DNA from: DATAXP01 sp963708675
GTDB taxonomy: Bacteria; Planctomycetota; Planctomycetia; Pirellulales; PNKZ01
Direction of reading: 5' to 3'
Assembly: GCA_963708675.1 (NCBI GenBank)
Contig: CAVPTO010000003.1
Coordinates: forward strand, 62,001-126,000
DNA: 64,000 bases
Positions within the stretch are counted from its first letter, which is position 1. The number at the start of each line of letters is the position of its first letter. A program made the position numbers and the translations under genes. The notes under the pieces are model-generated. The model worked only from the letters and a program-made list of their open reading frames with translations. It searched no databases and had not been told where the DNA came from. Positions 48,532 to 59,257 of the stretch are shown piece after piece.

Positions 48532-49968
48532 ATGCCAACCTTTGTCATGCACTACGTATTACGCACCGTTGTAGTCTCGCTGTCGCTCTTCTCGCCATCG
48601 GTCATCTCGGCAGCAGAGGCGAAACATCCGAACATCCTTTTGATCGTTGCCGATGATCTCGGCTATGCCGACCTCAGTTGTCAGGGGTCGACCGACATTC
48701 CGACGCCACACATCGATTCCCTTGCTCGCAATGGTATTCGTTGCACGAACGGCTACGTCAGCTCGTGCATGTGTTCGCCGAGTCGTGCGGGGCTTCTCAC
48801 CGGGCGTTCGCAAAGCCGCTTCGGGCACGAGATCAATTTCGAAGAAGACGATCAGACCGGCACCAAAGGCCTTCCGACCAGCGAGCGCACGATCGCCGAC
48901 GACCTGAAGGCGGCGGGATATCGAACGGGCGCCGTCGGGAAGTGGCATCTCGGCGACGCGGCGAAGTTTCATCCCAACGCACGCGGCTTCGACGAGTACT
49001 TCGGCTTCCTCAGTGGCAGTCATTGTTACTTTTGCGAAGAGTTGCGAAGCCCGGACGATCCGAAGCGGCGATCGGCTTCATACACATGGCTCGAGCGAAA
49101 CGGCAAGTTCCACAAGACCGAAGGATACTTGACCGACGTCCTCGGCAGCGAGGCCGCGGCATTCATCCACCGTCATCGAAGGGAACCGTGGTTTCTGTAC
49201 GCGGCATTCAACGCGCCGCATTCGCCGCAGCAAGCCACTGAGGCGCTGCTCGACCGTGTGAAAACGATCGCCGATGAAAAGCGTCGAACGTACGCCGCAA
49301 TGGTTGTGGGCCTCGACGACGCGGTCGGCAAGATGCTCGATCAACTGCGTGCCGACGACCTCGAACGGTCGACGCTCGTAGTGTTCATCAGTGACAACGG
49401 TGGCCCACTCGAGCGCAACGGCTCGTGCAACGATCCTCTCAGCGGCGAAAAAGGTGGCATGCTCGAAGGCGGCATTCGCGTTCCGTTTCTCGTGCAATGG
49501 AAAGGCGAACTGCCGTCGGGAGAAACCTACGACCGGCCGGTCAGCAGCCTCGATCTGCTTCCGACCGCGACGGCATTGGCAGGCATTGAGATCGGCGACA
49601 ATCGGAAGCTCGACGGCGTCAACCTCATGCCGTTTCTTACCGGCGCACAATCGGGCAGTCCACACGACGCGCTCTATTGGCGAATGAAGGCCCGTTCGAT
49701 TTGGGCCGTGCGCATGGGCGACGACAAGCTCGTAATGCAACCCAGCCCGAAGGGGAAACATCCCGGCGCACGCACGCCGCGATTGATTGATCTGTCCAAC
49801 GATCTGAAAGAACTCAACGATCTCGCCACCGCGCAGCCCGATCGTGCTCGAGAACTGCGCGTCGCCTACGACGCATGGAACGCGACGCTGCCCGAGCCGC
49901 TGTGGAGTTTTGAAGACCGAGCCGAAGCGGCGCCACGCTCGCGCTCGTCGACCAAGGAGTCTCGCTAA
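48532..49968 (+). CDS. Secreted sulfatase (formylglycine type)
   Basis: 478 residues from ATG 48532, 22 bases after the giant gene. The signal peptide ends near SAAEA. The metal-binding opening is KHPNILLIVADDLGYADL; the modified cysteine motif CSPSRAGLLTGR starts at residue 81; the later metal/substrate stretches are AVGKWHLGD and FISDNGGPLERNG. Type I sulfatases hydrolyse sulfate esters, here probably of polysaccharides; planctomycetes carry many. Anaerobic or aerobic formylglycine-generating enzyme is not in the window. The TAA stop overlaps the ATG of the next gene. Confidence 0.95.
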   Translation: MPTFVMHYVLRTVVVSLSLFSPSVISAAEAKHPNILLIVADDLGYADLSCQGSTDIPTPHIDSLARNGIRCTNGYVSSCMCSPSRAGLLTGRSQSRFGHEINFEEDDQTGTKGLPTSERTIADDLKAAGYRTGAVGKWHLGDAAKFHPNARGFDEYFGFLSGSHCYFCEELRSPDDPKRRSASYTWLERNGKFHKTEGYLTDVLGSEAAAFIHRHRREPWFLYAAFNAPHSPQQATEALLDRVKTIADEKRRTYAAMVVGLDDAVGKMLDQLRADDLERSTLVVFISDNGGPLERNGSCNDPLSGEKGGMLEGGIRVPFLVQWKGELPSGETYDRPVSSLDLLPTATALAGIEIGDNRKLDGVNLMPFLTGAQSGSPHDALYWRMKARSIWAVRMGDDKLVMQPSPKGKHPGARTPRLIDLSNDLKELNDLATAQPDRARELRVAYDAWNATLPEPLWSFEDRAEAAPRSRSSTKESR

Positions 49969-51416
49969 TGTCATCGACCGACGATTGGGTGCAACCACTA
50001 GACCAATATCAATCGTATCGAGGTCTGCCGCCGCTTGCGGGCTTGTGTTCGATCGCCGATGCCGCAACGCCGGGCCTCTCCGTCGACGCATGCGTCAAAC
50101 GCTTGAAGCGACATCACTACGCATTCGTGCGTCTGCACCAGATTTTCACGGCACGCATCACGGCCGAGCCGATCTATGAGCTCAAGACCGCGTTCAGCCA
50201 TCATGCGTACCTCTGCTCCGAGCACGTTGCCGCCCTGCGCAAGCGCGTGACGGAAATGCGTTCGCCCCCCTTGGGCCTCGAAGACGTCCCGCATCCGGCG
50301 ATCGAAGTTTTCTTCAATGAGATTCTTGCAGCTCCGTCGACGGAACTCTTGATGCTGGGATTGTACGTCAAGGCACTGCCCGCCCTGGCCGCGGCGCTCG
50401 AAAGGCACATCGCCGACACGAACCGCTTGGTCGACGCTCCTTCGGTGCGCATTTGCCGCATCGCGCTCTTGGAAGTCAACGACATGTTGCGCTTCGGCAA
50501 CGAAGCATTGTCGCGGCTGATCGGCGATGAAATGCTCGCGCGTGCCGAAGACTGGCTCGAATTGCTTGACCGCGCGCTCGTCACCGGCGGCGCCATGGAT
50601 GGGACGCTCGTAACGAGCGACGGCACGTCGGACCGCTGGTTTTCGATCAAGCCGTATGTTTACGATCGTGTTCCGCGTCGCGACGAGCGATTTCGTGACG
50701 GCTACAACGCCGGCGTGAGTCCCGAGGCCTTTCTCTACGACGAGACTCTGCCCGCGCAGCCGAAGACATTGATGATGTTCTACAAACGGCTGCGCGAGAT
50801 CGATGTGCCCGAGATGATGGCCAGTATCATCGCCGAGACCGCTGACAAGCCGTGGGACTACTATCTTGAAATGACGCGTCAGCTTTGGGACGAAGCGCGA
50901 CACGCGATGATGGGTGAAGTCGGCTTCGCGTCGCTGGGAATCGATTGGAGCAAGATTCCCATCAACTTCACGTTCTCGCTCAATCTCAACACGCAGCTCA
51001 CGCCGATCGAACGGCACGCGGTGTTGTTCTACATCGAGCAGACGCTGATGCCGCGCACCGGCAAACGCTTTGAGTGGGAAGTCGGCCTTGCCTCGGGCAA
51101 TGCTTTGTCGGGAATGATGCAGGACTATGACTGGGCCGACGAGGTGCTGCACGCCGCGATTGGTCGGCGCTGGTACGTCGCCGCCATGGGCGACCTGAAC
51201 AGCGCCCTCGACTATGGCGATCGCTGCTGGACACAAGTGGTCAGTGATTGGCGCGGCTACCGCGAGCGTGGCCTGACGGAACATTGCAATTGGTGGCCGG
51301 ACCTTTATCTCGCCGCCTGCAAACGATGGCGCGTCGAGCCCGACCCCGAGGTGTTGCAGTTCGAAGGCAACTACGAGACCGCTCGAGCCGATCTGCACGC
51401 CCTGCCAGCCGAATGA
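49968..51416 (+). CDS. Ferritin-like hypothetical protein coupled to sulfatase
   Basis: 482 residues starting in the sulfatase stop (TAATG), so co-translated. Mostly helical. The central region IAETADKPWDYYLEMTRQLW then DEARHAMMGEVGF has the ExxH-type spacing of ferritin-like diiron helices. An earlier helix pair (SHHAYLCSEHVAALRKRV) offers further Glu/His. The C-terminal part (RWYVAAMGDLNSALDYGDRC, WWPDLYLAACKRW) is not known to me. No signal peptide, so cytoplasmic. The sulfatase linkage is odd for a possible metal protein; sulfatase maturation or oxidative sugar chemistry are guesses only. Confidence 0.65.
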   Translation: MSSTDDWVQPLDQYQSYRGLPPLAGLCSIADAATPGLSVDACVKRLKRHHYAFVRLHQIFTARITAEPIYELKTAFSHHAYLCSEHVAALRKRVTEMRSPPLGLEDVPHPAIEVFFNEILAAPSTELLMLGLYVKALPALAAALERHIADTNRLVDAPSVRICRIALLEVNDMLRFGNEALSRLIGDEMLARAEDWLELLDRALVTGGAMDGTLVTSDGTSDRWFSIKPYVYDRVPRRDERFRDGYNAGVSPEAFLYDETLPAQPKTLMMFYKRLREIDVPEMMASIIAETADKPWDYYLEMTRQLWDEARHAMMGEVGFASLGIDWSKIPINFTFSLNLNTQLTPIERHAVLFYIEQTLMPRTGKRFEWEVGLASGNALSGMMQDYDWADEVLHAAIGRRWYVAAMGDLNSALDYGDRCWTQVVSDWRGYRERGLTEHCNWWPDLYLAACKRWRVEPDPEVLQFEGNYETARADLHALPAE

Positions 51417-51707
51417 AGCGAGTTCTTTGACGAAACGATTACGGCAAGCGTCGAGTTCGTTCTGATTCAACTCCTTTGCAGTTTCGACGTCCGCACTTCC
51501 CGGGTGCGCCGACTCGGCATCGCACGCCATCCAAAGGGGCAAGGACGGCGAGGTTCTACACCTTTCGTCGACGAACGGCCGTAGTGAGCAAATACCCCAT
51601 GTTGTTAGGCAAGAATTAGGTTGCTTTCCACCCGTTAGTATTGGAAAATCACGCCTTGTTTTGACTGTTCCATCAGCGTCACGCTGCGTTCACGTCAAGT
51701 CGTTGGA
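51417..51707. other. Intergenic region before the S53 protein
   Basis: 291 bases, no gene. AT-richer stretches at 51600-51670 (TTAGTATTGGAAAATC) probably hold the promoter of the protease-like gene. Confidence 0.4.
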
Positions 51708-54700
51708 GTGGTCTTGTCACGCCGCCGGTCGAGCGAAGGGCGATTAAGACGATCGCGATTTTCGCAAGATGCTAAGTTGAGGCGTCGCCTTAGCATCGAA
51801 CCGCTTGAGCTGCGCGTGTTGCTTAGCGCAACTCCGATTGACGACCCGACGATCGACGCCAATTCCACGTTGCTCGACGTCGATCCCGCCACGGTTGACG
51901 TGGTCGGTTACCAAGCGACGACCGACACCGATGCGGCGACTCCTTCCTTCGATCAAATCGTCGAACTTTCGACCGGCTTGCCTCTGTCCAGCTCGGGCGT
52001 CGTAGGTCTCACACCGACCCAGATCCGCACGGCCTATGGCATCAACCAGATCACGTTCTCGGGCGGGACGATCACGGGCGATGGCTCGGGGCAAACGATC
52101 GCCATCGTCGATGCCTACGACGACCCGAACATCGCCAGCGACCTGCACAATTTCGACGTCGCGTTTGGCATCGCCGACCCTGCCAGCTTCCTGAAAGTTT
52201 CGCAGACCGGCAGCACGACCGTGTTGCCAAGCACCGACCCGGCAGGGCCCGGCGATAGTTGGGCCGTGGAGATCTCGTTGGACGTCGAATGGGTACATGC
52301 CATTGCACCCGGGGCGAACATTCTGCTGGTCGAGGCGAACTCGAGCTCTTACACCAACTTGTTGACCGCCGTCGATTACGCGCGCAATTACGCCGGTGTG
52401 TCGGTGGTGAGCATGAGTTGGGGCGGCAGCGAATCTTCGACGGAAGTCACGTCATACGACGCGCATTTCCAGACGCCAACCGGACACATTGGCGTCACGT
52501 TCGTCGCCTCGACCGGCGACAGCGGCGAGCCGGGGGGTTACCCCGCATATTCGCCGAACGTCGTCGCGGTCGGCGGAACGCAACTGACGCTGAGCGGCAA
52601 CAACTACGTCTCGGAAACCGGTTGGTCGGGCAGTGGCGGCGGTATCAGCCAGTACGAGACTCAGCCGAGTTATCAGAAGGGCATCGTCACCCAGAGCACG
52701 ACGCAGCGCACGATTCCCGACGTCTCGTTCGACGCCAGTCCATCCAGCGGTGTGGCCGTGTACGATTCGTGGGATTACGGCAGCAGCACGCCGTGGGCGC
52801 AAATCGGGGGTACGAGCTTCTCGGCTCCGGCCTGGGGGGCGATCATCGCCATTGCCGATCAAGGGCGAACGATCGCCGGGATCGGAACTCTCGATGGCCC
52901 GTCGCAGACGTTGCCCGATCTCTATGCGCTGTCGGCCAGCGATTTTCACGACATCACAACGGGCAGCAATGGTTTCGCGGCCGGCGTGGGCTACGACCTG
53001 GTGACCGGGCGCGGTTCGCCGATTGCCAACCTCGTCGTCGCCGACCTGAGCAAAAGTCCGGATCTCATCGTGGCGACCACGACGCCCGCTACGGGAAGCG
53101 TCGTTTCGACACCGCCCACGGATTTCGTCGTTCAGTTTTCGGACCCCTACACCGCTTCGAGCATTCAAGCCAGTGACCTGACGGTCAATTCGATCGCGGC
53201 CAATTCGTTCACGCTCACGAACAGCACGACGGTCACGTTTCATTTCAACACCAGCCCGGTCGTGAACCAAGGTGTGCAGACGATTGCCTTGGCTGCCGGC
53301 GCGGTGACGCGCCAAAGCGACGGCAAATCGCTCGACGCCTATTCCACCACGTTCCGTTACGACGTGTTGGTGATTGCGCCGATCTCGACGACACCGAGCA
53401 ACGGCTCGTCCGTCGCACCGCCGCTGACGACGTTAGACATCCAGTTCAACGAGGCGTATGCCACGTCGTCGATCGGCGTCGACAATTTGACCGTGTCGCA
53501 GGGGACCGTCACGGCGGCCACCGTGCTCAACTCGACGACCGTGCGTTACACGCTGTCGGGCGTCACCAACGAGGGGACGTTCACGTTCAGTATGGCCGCC
53601 GGCGCTGTGACCGACACGTACGGCAACCCTGGCGCCGCTTACAACGGCAGCTTGAATCTCGACATAACGACGTTGCCGTTTCCAACTCCGCTGGTGCAAG
53701 CCGGGCCGCCTGGCACACTCGTTTACAGCGGAACCTATAGCAGCGGCGCCATCGGTGTCGTCGGCGATACCGACAGCTTCACGATCAGTCTCGACGCCGG
53801 TCAGACACTTACGGTGCTGGCCATCCCAGCCGCCGGACTAACGCCCACGCTGCAAGTGCGAGATCCTTCGAACAACCTCATCGGCAGCGTCATCTCTTCG
53901 GCCGCCGGAAACTACGCGGTGCTGCAGACGATCAGCGTCACCACCGCCGGGACCTACACGATCACCGTCGGCGGCGCGTCGAACACGACGGGCAGCTACT
54001 CGCTGCAGGTGACGCTCAACGCGGCGCTCGAAGCCGAGGGCTATAACGGCCCGACCGACGACACACGCGCTACGGCTCAGAACATCGATAGCGGTTTCGT
54101 TTCGCTGGGAGGCGCGGCCAGCGTCGCAACGGTGCTCGGCGGACTTAACAACGTGGGAGTGTCCACCGTCACACTGTCTTCGGTCAATGACGGATGGTGG
54201 GACGCTACCGGCCTGCACACCTCTACGAATTTGAACTACATCGCTGGCGAATACAACAGTCGCGAGATACGAGACTACTTTGTCTTCAACCTCAGCGGCA
54301 TCACACAGACCATCACCGGCGCTCAACTCAAACTTCAGAACCCTTCAGCCGGCTATATCAGCGCTGACTCGACCGAGACGTACACCACCTTCGATGTGTC
54401 CACGCCGATTGCGACCCTCGAGGCCAGCGGCACGGGACAGACAGGCATCTTTGCGGATTTGGGCACCGGCACCATTTACGCCTCGACCACGCTCTCCGCG
54501 GCCAACGATGGTCAAACCATTCCGATTTCACTCAACTCCGCCGCCCTGAGTTACCTGAATGCGAATCGCGGAGGGCAGGTCGCTGTCGGCGGCGCCGTGA
54601 CGACGATCAGCGGCACATCGAACCAGGCCATCTTCGCGTCCACCGGCAGCAGCTACACACGGCAACTCGTGTTGACGCTAGCGACCGACAGCAGCGACTA

Positions 54701-56985
54701 CTATTCGCTCAGCCTGACGGCAGGCCAGTCGATCGCCGTGGCCCTGAAGAACCTGACCGGCTCAGGCGCCGCGGTCTCGCTTCAGGACGCCAACGGCAAC
54801 GTGCTGGCCAGCAGCGTTGCGGGTGCGACCAATTTCGACCAGGTCATCAATAACTTCGTCGCGTCTTCGACCGGGACCTACTATCTCGCCGTCACTGGCG
54901 CGTCGGCCGCAACGTACAGCGTTTCGGTCACCAAGAACGCAACGCTCGGCGTCGAGGCGAACAATAGCCTCAGCACGGCCGAGCCGATCGTCAGCGCCGA
55001 GGTTTCCGGCGATCAGCGCGTGCTCGGCGCTGATTGGCGCGGCCGGAGATACCGACTTTTACTCGATTCCATTGGCCGCCGGCGAAGCGATGACTTTGAC
55101 GACGAGCACGCCGGGTGGCGGAGCTGGACAGTTCAGCAACACGCTCGATCCGGCGCTGGCCGTGTACGATTCGAGCGGCAACCTCTTGGCGGCGAACGAC
55201 AACGGGGCAGCCGATGGTCGCAATGCTCTGCTCGAATATTCCGCTGCTACCTCGGGCACGTATTACATCAAGGTTTCGTCCACCAGCAATTCATCGACAA
55301 TCGGTGAGTACGTGGTTGCCGTGGACACAAACCATTTGCCAGCGCTCGCCGTCAACGGCGGCGCGGCGGTGTCGATCCAGGGGGGCAACAGTGTCGTTGT
55401 CGCGCCGAACCTTACGGTCACCGATGACGACACGAATTTGCAATCGGCCACGGTGACGCTCAGCGCGCTTCCCGACGGGGCGTCCGAGTCGCTTTCGATT
55501 CCCGGCGCCACGGCCGGATCGGTCATCGCGGGCACGAACATCACGTTCGTCGGCTACAACAGCAGCACCGGCGTTCTATCGTTATCGGGCGTCGATACGT
55601 TGAGCCACTATCAACAGGTCCTACGCTCGATCACGTATCTCGACACTTCGTCATCGGCCGATCTCAGCACGCGAAGTTTATTGTTCGTCGTCACCGACGC
55701 GTACGGTAGTTCAGCTCCGATCGGTCAGAACATCATCTTCGATGTCCCACCGACGGTAATGGGCGTGTACGTCAGCGGTGGCGATGATTGGGACCCGTCA
55801 TTTTACGACTATCTCGACTCCAACGGATACGGCAATAGCACGGTCGCTGGACTGGGCTACAACGTCTCCAACGGTGACGGACAGTTGGACACGCTGCCTT
55901 GGTTGAACCTGAACACGCTCAACGTCTTATTTAGCGAAAGCGTGAACGTCTCTCAAAACAGCCTGCAGCTCATCGGTCCAGATTCTCCCGACTCCCCGAC
56001 ACTGCCGTCGATCAGTGGCTTCAGTTACAACGCTTCGACGCACGTAGCAACATGGACGTTCGCATCTTCGCCACTGGCCGATCGCATCCTGTTGCACTTC
56101 GATGCCGCTGCCGTTACCGATGCGGCCGGCGCGATGCTCGACGGCTACTGGAACGACGCATCCAGCTCATCGACATCTGGTTCGGGTAACGGCGCACAAG
56201 GCAGCGACTTCAACTTCATGATGTACGTGCTGCCTGGCGATCAACTCAACCAGCAAACGGTCACCTTGGCCGACGCCAAGCAGATTGTGCCGTTCATCAA
56301 TCGATCGGCCGGCGACGCGGGCTATAACTACCGTATGGACGTTCTCGGGCAAGGGACGATCACTCTCGCCGATGCAAAGCAGATCGTACCGCACATTAAT
56401 GACGACATCAGCGGACTGGTTGATCCCACGGCGCCCGCCGAGAGCAACGCCGCGCAGTCGCAAAATCTTTCAGGCTTCACGATCATCGCCGCCAGCGGAT
56501 CACCGTCCGTCTCCGACAGCCTTTCGCCTAATCTCACTGCCAACGATTCGACAGCGTTCGTATCGGCCGACCAAACCGCCTTCGCCGACGGCGCCGCTTC
56601 CGTTATTGTCTCTTCATCATTCGCATCCACGGAAGCTGCGACGCCACGCGATCCTGTGTCTGCCGAATCGATGCCGGACCTGAGCATCCTGCCTCCCTCA
56701 TCGGCGAGCGATCGCACCATCGCGGTTGACTTTCTATTCGCCGACAACATCGATTGGCTCACTACTCCGTCGTCGTCTTTACTCACCGATTCAGTTTCCG
56801 GCGTATCGCACACGTTGGTTCCCACGACGCCGATGCCGATTCTTGCCGCCGGTCCGCCGGCGGCGGTCATTCAACCCGGCCGCTCCTTCTTGGCCTTTGC
56901 GAACGATGATGATTCGACCAATGAAACGACGGCTCTCTTAATGTCACTCGATGCCGACGAGACGATCGTTCCACGAAGAGCTTAA
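51708..56985 (+). CDS. S53-type (sedolisin) protease with PPC/cadherin-like domains and dockerin-like C-terminus, frameshifted near 55029
   Basis: About 1,758 residues after correcting a +1 shift at 55026-55034. Start GTG 51708. The N-terminus is basic, then RRLSIEPLELRVLLSA, the planctomycete LEPR-like surface-protein motif. The S53 domain holds VEISLDVEW (Glu188, Asp192), STGDSGEPGG (Asp271) and GGTSFSAPAW (Ser370), so the catalytic set is complete. Next come Ig-like repeats (near 53090 and 53390), PPC-type beta domains, and a TVTDDDTNLQSATVTL segment. The C-terminus has two dockerin-like halves, QTVTLADAKQIVPFIN and GTITLADAKQIVPHIN. Extracellular processing or adhesion role likely. Confidence 0.88.
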
Positions 56986-57297
56986 GGCGGCGATTCGAAT
57001 CGAGCGAGGAGTCCAGTGCGAAGATCGAGCGCCAACTTGAATTCTTAAACCGCTCGGTTCGAAGAATTCGAGTACAGTAGTCCCGCCAGCGAAACTTCTC
57101 CATGAACGGTTCTGAACGCCACCCCTAAGAAAAGGGTACGGCTGGCAAGAGATCAGCAACATGGGTACGCTCAAGACACGTTGCGTGTCTTCCCGCTAGT
57201 TGGGGCCTGTGTCGATGAAACTGCCAAGACGAGCATTGGTTCGCCACGAGTTTCGGGGTTTGCCCTCGGATTTGCGCGATCGACAGCTGGGCATGGA
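56986..57297. other. Intergenic region between S53 gene and btuF
   Basis: 312 bases without a supported gene. Two hairpins: GAATTCTT (57039-57046) with AAGAATTC (57062-57069), and AAGACACG (57173-57180) with CGTGTCTT (57184-57191). Neither has a T run; the first may still end the S53 transcript. I see no cobalamin riboswitch here, in contrast to btuB and tonB. Confidence 0.5.
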
Positions 57298-58244
57298 ATG
57301 AGCCGAACGACGCGAGTTCTGCTAGGTGCGTCCTGCGTTGTCGCTATGCTGGCCTTAGTCGGCGTTTCGTTTTCTGCACGCCGCTGGCCGAGCGACACGA
57401 AGCCAATCTCAAGTGCTCCGCCGGCGCGGATCGCCTCGCTAACGCTTGCCACGGACGAAGTACTTTCGCGCCTAGTGCCTGCCGAACGGCTCGTTTGCGT
57501 CACGAACCTTGTCGATGATGCTGGAATCTCGAACGTTGCGAACTTCTATTCGAGCGAAATCCCGCGTCTGCGCGATGTCGACCTCGAACGGCTGATGACC
57601 ATCAAACCCGATCTGGTGTGCGTCGCTCCCTACAACTCCGCTGACTTTCTGACGGTCATCGAGCGAGCCGGCGTGACGTTGTATCGAAACGAGGCGATTA
57701 ACAGTTTTGAAGAAATCGAGGCGGGCATCGTTACTCTAGGACATCGTGTGGGTGAGCCCGAACGCGCGACCGCGCTTGTCGATGAGATGCGATCGCGACG
57801 TGTGAAACTCGCAGATCGCCTTCGCGGGGTCACGCATCGCCCACGTGTGTTGTTTTGGTCCGCAGGATTCGCGGCCGGCGCCGGCACGACCATCGACGAA
57901 ATCATCGTCGAGGCCGGCGCCACGAATGCGGCCGCGGAAATCGGGATGAAGGGATCGGCAGAGATTTCGCCTGAGCGCGTGATTGACGCCGATCCAGATT
58001 TCATCTTGCTGGCCACGTGGAAGGCCGACGAACGCGACGCGGACATCCATCATCATCCGTTGTTGCGCAATTTCGCGCGGTGACAGAGAAGCGAATCATC
58101 TCGCTCGATGCTCGTTATTTACTGTGCGTGTCGCAGTTCGTGCTGGAGGGCGCAGAACGATTGGCGAAGGCCCTGCACGCTGAACGGTTCGAAGACGTTG
58201 CCGAGAGTGCCGCCCGTCAGACACGAGTGGGTTCGTCGCCATGA
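57298..58244 (+). pseudogene. btuF: Periplasmic vitamin B12-binding protein BtuF, frameshifted near 58073
   Basis: About 315 residues if one missing base is restored. ATG 57298 gives a signal/anchor (TTRVLLGASCVVAMLALVGV). Class III substrate-binding fold: PPARIASLTLATDEVLSRLV, the segment VDLERLMTIKPDLVCVAPYN, and the second lobe RPRVLFWSAGFAAGAGTTID. The first frame stops at 58083 after PLLRNF; one base on, the sense continues RAVTEKRIISLDARYLLCVS to the end at 58244, where TGA overlaps btuC. Loss of one C in the run at 58071-58076 accounts for it, so it may well be intact. It delivers B12 to BtuCD. Confidence 0.88.
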
Positions 58245-59257
58245 GCCGAGTGCCGATCATCGTTGCTTCGCTCGGCGTAGCGTATGTTGTCTTAGCGATC
58301 GCGGGACTACTCACCGGCATTGTCTCGATCCCGGCGGCCAACGTGGTAGAGACCATCGCCAGCGCGATCGGGATCGGATCGGCATCCGATGTTCCGCAGA
58401 CCGAGCAGTTTCTTGTGCTGCAGCTTCGTCTGCCGCAGGTCATTCTTTTGGGGCTGATCGGCGCGGCCTTGTCGTGTTCCGGAGCGGTGCTGCAAGCGAC
58501 GTTCGAGAACCCGCTCGCCGATCCTGGAGTTCTAGGTGTCAGCGGCGGCGCTGCGTTTGGCGCCGTGCTCGCGATCTACACCGGACTCGCACAGACCGTA
58601 TTCCTGTCGTTGCCGCTGTGTGCCTTTGGCGGTGGACTCGCGGCGGCGCTTCTGGTGTATGCGTTGACGTATCTCGATGGCCGACCGAGCAAACATTCGT
58701 TGTTGCTGACCGGTGTCGCGGTGAGCAGCATTTTCATCGCGGGAGTAACGCTGGTGATGGTCATCAGCGATCAACATCGCATCCAGTCGCTACTGTTTTG
58801 GCTAGTCGGCGGCGTCCGCAATCAAACGTGGGAGCACGTGTGGATCTCCGCGCCGGCAATTACGTTGGGCATTCTCGGTCTGCTGACGATGCACCGCAGG
58901 CTCGACGCGTTAATGCTTGGAGAAGAACAAGCGGTGGCCGTTGGCGTGCCGATCGTCGCCACACGCCTTGGGGTGCTCGTGCTCACGGCGCTCGTCACCG
59001 GAGCCGCGACTGCCGTGAGCGGAACGATCGGTTTCGTCGGGTTGATGGTGCCGCACCTGCTGAGACGCATCACGGGGCCGCGCACGCTCGACCTGTTGCC
59101 CGCTTGCGTCACCGGCGGCGCAGCGTTCTTGACTGCGTGCGAGTTGCTGTCGCGCTGCCTGTCCGAAGCGTTCGCGTTGCATCTCGGCATTCTGACGGCC
59201 TTCCTCGGTGGGCCGACGTTTCTACTGATCCTTTGTCGCAGGAAGGCGGACGGATGA
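58241..59257 (+). CDS. btuC: Vitamin B12 ABC transporter permease BtuC (FecCD family)
   Basis: 338 residues with about ten membrane helices. FecCD/BtuC stretches: RLPQVILLGLIGAALSCSGA, FENPLADPGVLGVSGGAAFG, LLFWLVGGVRNQTWEHVW and TAVSGTIGFVGLMVPHLLRR, the last being the loop that touches the ATPase. ATG overlaps the btuF stop and the stop overlaps btuD. The family also moves iron siderophores; assignment to B12 rests on the two cobalamin riboswitches in the locus. Confidence 0.92.
   Translation: MSRVPIIVASLGVAYVVLAIAGLLTGIVSIPAANVVETIASAIGIGSASDVPQTEQFLVLQLRLPQVILLGLIGAALSCSGAVLQATFENPLADPGVLGVSGGAAFGAVLAIYTGLAQTVFLSLPLCAFGGGLAAALLVYALTYLDGRPSKHSLLLTGVAVSSIFIAGVTLVMVISDQHRIQSLLFWLVGGVRNQTWEHVWISAPAITLGILGLLTMHRRLDALMLGEEQAVAVGVPIVATRLGVLVLTALVTGAATAVSGTIGFVGLMVPHLLRRITGPRTLDLLPACVTGGAAFLTACELLSRCLSEAFALHLGILTAFLGGPTFLLILCRRKADG

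Noticed and set aside
49998..51542. Minus-strand 514-codon open frame opposite the ferritin-like gene
   Set aside because: The plus-strand gene has a coupled start, natural composition and a motif; the antisense frame has none.
58108..59253. Long plus-strand open frame ahead of btuD
   Set aside because: Out-of-frame reading of btuC; btuD starts at ATG 59254 with proper overlap.
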